Shown here: positions 57,786 to 64,000 of the stretch, one piece after another
How positions within the stretch are numbered: the stretch's first letter is position 1
How the letters are laid out: each line of letters begins with the position of its first letter
Source: Evernia prunastri
Lineage: Eukaryota; Ascomycota; Lecanoromycetes; Lecanorales; Parmeliaceae
Length of the DNA stretch: 64,000 bases
Reading direction: 5' to 3'
NCBI GenBank assembly: GCA_003184365.1
Contig: NKYR01000010.1
Span: 372,001 to 436,000 of the forward strand
Translations under genes and position numbers: made by a program
Notes under the pieces: generated by a model
The model's input: the letters and a program-made list of their open reading frames with translations, nothing else
The model's database searches: none
Told to the model about the DNA's origin: nothing

Positions 57786-60257
57786 ATGGACTTGATGAAT
57801 TCACGATTCAAAGGTTTTGGCGGCTTTGGTTCCAAGCGCACAACTTCCAATTCCAGGAACAACGTTTCTGTCCCTCAACAGCCGAGCACCACCACCCTTG
57901 CTCCCTCAGCACCCACTAACGGCCTCGTTACTCATACCCCCCCAGGTAGCACGTCTTCTACCACCAGTCTCCCCATGAATCCCGCTCCGAATGGCCTTGG
58001 CCGCCCTCCAAGCTACACATACAATCCCAACGCTCCGAGAGCGCAAAGCCCCATGCCTCCTCAGCAGCAAGTCGCCCATCACCCACCTCCCATCAACACA
58101 GGAGCATATCCCCAGGGCCATCCAGCCTTAGGAGGAGCGCCACAACCACCAGGATATGGAGGTGGATATGGTCAAAGCCAGGGCATGGCTGCGCCTCAGC
58201 CTACACTGGGTCAGTATGGCGGTCGAAGTCAAGCGGTAGAGGTCGAAGGTGCGGGGAGAAGCAAGGCGCAACTCATTGTTGGCATCGATTTCGTACGCAA
58301 TCTAGCCTCGGATTGCCTCTATATTCTCATCTGACTTACGCTAGGGAACAACCTTTTCCGGTGTCGCATTTGCGTTTGCGACTAACACCGAGGCGAAAGA
58401 GGACATCATTACAGAATGGCCTGGTGCAGGCAATCAGACCAAACAAAAGGTATGGTTCGATTCCGGTGAGTCAATGGGATTCCGTGCTGACAGACATAGA
58501 TACCCACGGTGCTCTACTACGATCAATACCAGAAAGTCGTCGGCTGGGGCCCAGACATAGCCGATGCGCTTGCTCCTACTGGATACCCGAAACCAGGTGT
58601 GCAAAAGGTGGAATGGTTCAAGCTACAGCTCATGCTTTCCGGGAATACCTACATCGATCCTATCAACCTCCCACCTCTTCCTCCCGGAAAATCAGAGATC
58701 GATGTCGCGGCGGACTATCTTTTCAAATTACGGCAGGCTATGCGGAACCAACTACAAAAGACCTTGGGGGAAGTCTTCAACAGGGAAGAACGCAACATAC
58801 GATATTTCCTTACGGTCCCTGCTATTTGGAATGATGCTGGCAAGGCAGCGACCCGTGCCGCTGCCATACAAGCTGGCTTCCTGCGGGACGAGAACGACAA
58901 TAGGCTCACTCTGATTACCGAACCAGAGGCAGCTGCGATGTTCTGTTCAAAGACTGGCCTTCTCAATCTGAAAATCCGAGATGCTGTCCTCATCGTCGAT
59001 TGCGGAGGAGGCACCGTGGACTTGATCGCTTATGAGGTTGAAGAAGAGACGCCTTTCTCAGTCGCGGAATGTACAGCTGGATCTGGAGACTCATGCGGTT
59101 CAACAGCACTCAATCGAAACTTCAGCAACATCCTCCGAGCGAAGATCCGTAAGATGAAATTGCCTGACGGATCAAAGACTGCCGGCAAGGTCTACGCGAA
59201 GTGTATTATGGACTTTGAGAACAGGATAAAAGCAGATTTCCGCAACAATGGTCAAAAATGGGCTGTTGATGTTGGAATCGAAGCCGAATTCCCGGAAGCC
59301 GGTATCGAAGAGGGTTATATGACATTCACGAATGAAGAGATCCTGCAATGTTTCGAACCTGTTGTCAACCGCATATTGGAACTAGTCCGCAACCAGATCA
59401 TTGCCATTCAAGCCCAGAACAGAATCCTCCAAGTAAGCTCTCGCTGCGCCTACCACGCTGCAAAGACTGTACTAATTGTATTCTTCCCAGAATGTCCTTG
59501 TCGTCGGCGGCTTCGGTGCCTCAGAATACCTCTTCCAACAAATCAAGCTCCACGTCCCCCCACAATTTCAAGCCAAAGTCGTTCGCCCTATGGATTCCGT
59601 CGCTGCCATCGTCAAAGGTGCTGTCACAGCCGGTATCACCGAGCGCGTCGTCACCTCTCGTGTAGCTCGCCGCCACTATCTCATGGCGACCCTACAACCC
59701 TTCAAAGAGGGTCATCACCCTGAACAATACCGGGTACCAAGTTTGGACGGCAAAGATCGATGCAAGTATACACGGCAGATATTTGTGCAGAAAGGACAGA
59801 GGGTCAAGATCGGAGAGCCGGTGAAGGTCAGCTTCTTCAGACAGGTGGCCCCGGGGGCGACCTTGATGTATGAGGATATATTGTATGCGTGCGACGAGGA
59901 TGTTTGTCCAGAGTACACCAAAGATCCTCGTGAGCCCTTTTACCCCCTGTTTAGGTCTTACTAGAAGCATTGACTGACTTGTTGGCAGGCATCAAGGAGG
60001 TCGTGACCCTCACATCAGACCTATCGCGCAAGAATCTCGAGAAAGATTTTGAGCGCATGGATACGCCACAGGGAACCTTCTACCGTAAGTTTTCATCGAG
60101 CCCACATGCTCTCAATGTCGGCTTTGAGCATCGATGCTGACGACACATTGCAGGTGTCTACTTTGATATCCTACTCGCTCTCGACGGCTCAGAATTCAAC
60201 GCCGAGCTCGTCTGCCAAGGCGAAGTCATGGGCCGCTGCACCGCTCGTTTCAGGTGA
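57786..60257 (+). CDS. Hsp70-like ATPase-domain protein with disordered N-terminal extension
   Basis: Six-exon model: 57786-58292, 58345-58449, 58500-59432, 59491-59929, 59989-60084, 60154-60257; 727 residues. Residues 1-160 are a Pro/Gly/Gln/Ser-rich disordered region starting MDLMNSRFKGFGGFGSKR. The first splice rebuilds the phosphate-1 loop IVGIDFGTTFSGVAFAFA. Then follow RYFLTVPAIWNDAGKAATR, LITEPEAAAMF, the phosphate-2 loop VLIVDCGGGTVDLIAYEV and the adenosine motif VLVVGGFGASEYLFQQI. This is the actin/Hsp70 nucleotide-binding fold. The C-terminus is a short beta-rich region instead of the canonical substrate-binding domain and lacks an EEVD tail, as in the HSPA12-like fungal group. Role unknown: probably an ATP-regulated scaffold rather than a general chaperone. 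Confidence 0.92.
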
Positions 60258-62464
60258 AAGGATTCGTCACGCGACAACGAGAAACATGGTCACGGCTGCA
60301 AACGGCAATCACCAAAAAGCCAGAACAACAGCTATGTCACGCAAAGCCATTAGAAAGCAAACCGGAGCTACAGGGTATTTGGAAGGTGGAGGTTGGAACG
60401 CAATGTCTGTATATTCCCCCCGAACCTTGATGATTGCTACAATTGCGCAACGATATCATTTGGCGTCAAAGAGGTGCGCGGCGGTCAGGGAAGACCACTC
60501 AGCAGGGCGAACATGCTTTCTACCTAGCAATTTCATGAATCGGTTACATTTTTTTCTAGCTAGCTAGCCAGCCTTCCTTCCATAAAGCTCGGATCAGAAA
60601 CCGATCTCGGATGTTTTTTAATTGGGGAAAAACAGACGAGCTCCCCTAATTACTCTGTACACCGGCGCGCCTGCAGCCTTTCTCCATGTCTTCACCCTCA
60701 TCAGTCCCCGTCCCATTCCCGTGTGTAGGCCCTACGCCCCTTTTCCCTCCGTCCGTCCGTCCCTTCTTTCTTTCCATACATCAAGCGTTCCTTACGTCAA
60801 GCGCACATATTACATCCCTATACCTTACGTAGCCATGCAACGAAGTCGTGGCTCGTAGGCAGACTGTCGACTTGGTTACATGGACGGATGGACACCCGTG
60901 GATTGGTCATGGCGACGGTGGTTTAAAGTTGTGCTCTGGATCTGAGCTGTCGGTAGGTGGGCTGGTGGGTAGGTAGGTGAGTTTCGGGTGCGAGGGGAGT
61001 GCGAGGGGACGAGGGGGAGACGTTTAGGGAGATTGGTAGGTTGGATGGGCGAGTGAGCATAAGGTGTAATTAGGTACTACCACTACGACGGTCAAATGTC
61101 ATTGCACTTTTCTTTGTCTTGTCTGTCTGTCTGTCTGTTTTGTTTTGGCACCAATGGGTATATTACGGTGCCTAACTACCTACCTCGCCACCTTACCGAC
61201 ATTGACCGCTTCCAGAGCAGCGCTGACTGCCAGTGCTCCACCCTTTTCTGCTCGCAATTCCCTGAACACGACTCCGTAAGTTAGATGATAATGGATTGCA
61301 CAAGACGTCTTCAGGTAGGTAGGTGTTAGATAGGTAGACGTACCTACTACGTTACCCAGCTATTTACTCAATTTTATACTCACTCACTACCTACACAGAG
61401 TTACCTACCTACCTACCTACCATCCTCTCAACCTTCCCACCCAGCAAGCAAGCAAACACCCAACGCATGCATCCCACAGACCCAATCATGCGCCCTCCTC
61501 TCCCGAGATCCGAACACTCCCAATCTCCCTTCCGCGTCTGCCTGCATCATCCGTGCATGTTCGTTCGACCGACCTAGGTACGTTCAATCTCCCTACCTCC
61601 AATCTCCCTACCTCCAATCTCCTACCTACCTCCAATCTACTAGGTACCTGGGTATCGACACTACTGCAAATCTACAATGCGTACTACCTGCAAATCTACA
61701 TACCTACATAGAGACTAGAGTAGAGCCGGAACCCCCCGAAAGGCGAAATGCGATTGTAATTGTCGCTACATAATGAAGTTATACCTCCCTAACTTCGGGG
61801 CCCCCGCACTGGTCATACCCTGCCGGGATACATGGCTACTGGGGTACTTACTTACGTTGCAGTAGGTACGTTAATGTAGGTCCAGTAGATCCAGTAGATC
61901 CAGTAGATATAGTAGGTAGGTAGATGCAGCGCGTACAATACGATCCAGCAGGTACATACAACAGCAACAATAAAGTTCCTACCTACTTCCCAGGTACCTA
62001 ATTGACCAAGCAGCTGCAGCAGAGGGTACCGCATCGAGTATTGTATGTACGTATGTATGTATGTACCGCATCGAGTATTCTAGGTATATATGTAGGTAGG
62101 TATGTAGGAGGGGGGACCCGCGCGATCAGAAAAACAAATGCCGGACATTCCTGGAGGCAGGCTGCTGGATTTTTCCCAGATCGGGGCTGCGCATCCGAAC
62201 GACACTTATATGTAAGCCTTAAGGCGACGCGTTATTGGCGCCGAAGATATTTGCTCATTTCTTTTTTGTTTTGTTTTGCTTTGTTTGGTTTTTATTTTTC
62301 TCCTGTCCCCCTTTTTTTTTCTCGTTTGTTTATTTCTTCCTTTTTCTTTTTCCTTTTTCATTCTGATCCGGTCTCTCCTGCCCTCCTCTGCTCTAAATTT
62401 AATTCGCTCCAATTCGCTCTAATTTCGAACTGGTTAATTTCGTAAGCGATCGTAACGTTTGGCG

Positions 62465-62524
62465 CGGGTACATGTGTTATGCAGGGGCACATCAGGGGGC
62501 CAAAGGAGGGGAAATGTCAAAGCG

Positions 62525-62557
<33 letters not shown>

Positions 62558-62798
62558 TCGTGGGGTAGGTAATGCAGGTACTCTGGTAATTTCAAAAATT
62601 TGACTTTGAAATTTGATATTTTGAAANNNNNNNNNNNNNNCGGGTACATGTGTTATGCAGGGGCACATCAGGGGGCCAAAGGAGGGGAAATGTCAAAGCG
62701 TTGCGTGCGTGCGTGCGTGCGTGCGTGCGTCGTGGGGTAGGTAATGCAGGTACTCTGGTAATTTCAAAAATTTGACTTTGAAATTTGATATTTTGAAA
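62465..62798. repeat. Near-identical ~160 bp direct duplication around an N gap
   Basis: Copy 1 (62465-62626) and copy 2 (62641-62798) both start CGGGTACATGTGTTATGCAG and end TTTGATATTTTGAAA. The only difference I see is one GTGC unit fewer in copy 2. They are separated by 14 Ns. The pattern fits two overlapping contig ends joined without merging. Confidence 0.9.
62627..62640. other. Assembly gap (14 N)
   Basis: Fourteen undetermined bases directly after copy 1 and directly before copy 2 of the flanking duplication. Confidence 0.99.
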
Positions 62799-63350
62799 TT
62801 TGAGATTTGAAATCCGAAGCTTGAAGCTTGAGTGGGGATAGGATGGGGATGGGGACGGGGATAGGGGTAGGGGGTAGGGTGAGGTGAGGTGAGGTGAGGT
62901 ACCTAGGGGTTTGGTGTAGGGGCTTCGGGGTGTGGTGGGCAGGTAGGTAGGTAGGTAGGTAGTTACGGTAGGTGCATATCTTTGAGATAGGTAGATAGGA
63001 GCGCTGGATATCGCTGTCGATGGCAAGGAGTAAAGATGTCACGCGTAGGTGAGTGCGATGGGATGGGAGTAGATATCTATATAGAGGTCTCATGAGCGAT
63101 CATCGGAGTGGTTCTCTTTCGGGTTGATTAGAATTAGATTTTTTTCCCTCGGTCATGCATGGTACACTCCGTCCCGTCTCGTCTCGACACGACATCAAAT
63201 ATTTACAACGAAACGCCATCCTTTTCGGGATCGGTTGGTCTCCCTCTCCACAGCACAGCACAGCACAGCACACACCACCACACAGCACTTCCCCTCTAGG
63301 CACCCCAATGCGCTTCATCATCCCCTGCACGATCCACGCACCCCGCTTGC

Positions 63351-64000
63351 TTACAACGGACCGACCTCAAACGCGGCCGGGCCAGCGGCAATCGTGTCAT
63401 CGCTGACGGTCGTGTTGCAGCCAGTCAGGACGACGTACGTCTGCCCCGAGATGGGCGCGGTGCCGTTCGGTGCGGTGGGCACGGTCAGGGTGAAACCTCC
63501 ATCGACGGCGGTTGCGCTGAGGAAACGTTCTGTCAGCTTTTTTTCTCTTTTTTTCCTCTCAATCTCTGGGGAGAATTTTGGATGTGGGGAGAGAGCACTT
63601 ACGGAGCGAAGACCGGGCCGGTGACGGTGATGAATGCGCCGTAGATTTGCGATTTGCCGTCGGCGGCGGTAACGACGGAGCCGGGGGTTAGAAGGGTGAT
63701 CTCGGAACCGGCGGTGATGTTGCCGTTGGTGGGGGCGGAAACGAGCTTGGGGAAGGCCTGGGGAAGTCGCGTTAGTTGTGTTTTTTTCTTTTTGCAGTTT
63801 AGTGATGAATGGGATGATTTTTACCTTGACTGGTAGAGTTGGGTTGCTAGTTGGGCAAGACACGATGAAGGGAGCCGCGAGCGTGTACACCTCGTCCAGG
63901 GTCAAGGGTACATCGAACGGAGACGGGAACGGGCTTTCCGAGAGCGAGGCGCGGATGTAGGACGAGTGGCGGGACTCCACGGTCAGGATGGACCCGGCCG
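63351..64000 (-). CDS. Ferritin-like domain protein (Rds1-type), 3' part
   Basis: Partial gene running off the right edge; exons 63825-64000 (incomplete at its 5' end), 63603-63757 and 63351-63516. The visible protein begins GSILTVESRHSSYIRASLSE, continues FPSPFDVPLTLDEVYTLAAPFIVSCPTSNPTLPVK, then AFPKLVSAPTNGNITAGSEI, LTPGSVVTAADGKSQIYGAFITVTGPVFAP and TAVDGGFTLTVPTAPNGTAP, ending FEVGPL. The E-x-x-H-x-x-Y (ESRHSSYIR) element is the end of a ferritin-like four-helix bundle, followed by the beta-rich domain seen in fungal Rds1/stress-response secreted proteins. Both introns (85-86 bp and 67 bp) have good GTAAGT/GTAAAA donors. The signal peptide and most of the ferritin-like core lie beyond the window. 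Confidence 0.86.
   Translation of the reverse strand, partial: AGSILTVESRHSSYIRASLSESPFPSPFDVPLTLDEVYTLAAPFIVSCPTSNPTLPVKVKIIPFITKLQKEKNTTNATSPGLPQARFRPHQRQHHRRFRDHPSNPRLRRYRRRRQIANLRRIHHRHRPGLRSVSALSPHPKFSPEIERKKREKKLTERFLSATAVDGGFTLTVPTAPNGTAPISGQTYVVLTGCNTTVSDDTIAAGPAAFEVGPL

Larger units (their letters stand above)
60258..63350. other. Long intergenic region rich in GGTA/TACC repeats
   Basis: About 3 kb without a supported gene. Repeats include (GTCT)n near 61120-61136, many TAGGTAGGTA and TACCTACC blocks at ~60950-62110 and ~62930-62965, (GTGC)n at ~62520-62558, and (GAGGT)n near 62880-62900. The sequence gap and flanking duplication are listed separately. Confidence 0.6.

Noticed and set aside
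62434..63093. Minus-strand frames across the N gap
   Set aside because: They contain X residues and repeated YLPTYLP sequence caused by the duplicated flanks and GGTA repeats.
1..64000. CRISPR arrays, insertion sequences, tRNA or rRNA genes
   Set aside because: None seen. Tandem arrays are simple repeats without spacers, and I found no convincing tRNA B-box with matching A-box, though a tRNAscan run would be decisive.

Overview
The window is nuclear DNA of a filamentous ascomycete (Pezizomycotina). Most genes carry introns of about 50-150 bp with GT(A/G)NGN donors and CTRAY-like branch sites. The gene families present are typical of that group: a PTH11-type rhodopsin-like membrane protein, fungal Zn2Cys6 factors, a GH125 mannosidase, a Gig30-type elongase, an Hsp70-like ATPase with a disordered N-terminus, an NLR-type TPR protein and a ferritin-like Rds1 protein. 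I cannot name the class or species from the sequence.

Layout. Region 1-15 kb holds a single-pass membrane protein (+), an Aim3-like proline-rich protein (+), a small membrane-anchored hypothetical (-), a four-exon GH125 alpha-mannosidase (+), an ELO-family elongase with a long repetitive tail (-) and a Zn2Cys6 regulator (+) broken by a homopolymer frameshift. Region 15-28 kb holds a BCS1-like AAA ATPase (-), a decayed MFS transporter (-), a six-exon rhodopsin-domain protein (-), prefoldin subunit 4 (-), which is so fragmented by introns that no long ORF marks it, and a nine-exon amino-acid/GABA-type permease (+) with a GC-AG intron. Region 28-37 kb is dominated by one very large minus-strand locus whose spliced reading frame joins an F-box-like N-terminus to a Zn2Cys6 cluster and then to more than 1,000 residues of unrecognised protein. 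Region 37-47 kb is gene-poor and contains an FAD-monooxygenase relic and the conserved ribosome-biogenesis gene SDA1 (+). Region 46-64 kb holds a small two-exon hypothetical, an N-terminally truncated NLR/TPR protein (-), a MYND zinc-finger protein (+), an Hsp70-like protein (+) and the 3' end of a ferritin-like protein (-) that runs off the window.

The genes do not form a pathway or an evident biosynthetic cluster. Housekeeping genes (prefoldin, SDA1) alternate with accessory families and relics. Intergenic DNA is rich in microsatellites and minisatellites. One 14-N gap is flanked by two nearly identical ~160 bp copies and looks like an assembly join. Exon coordinates were worked out by hand from frame continuity, splice signals and remembered family sequence; no alignment or search was run.
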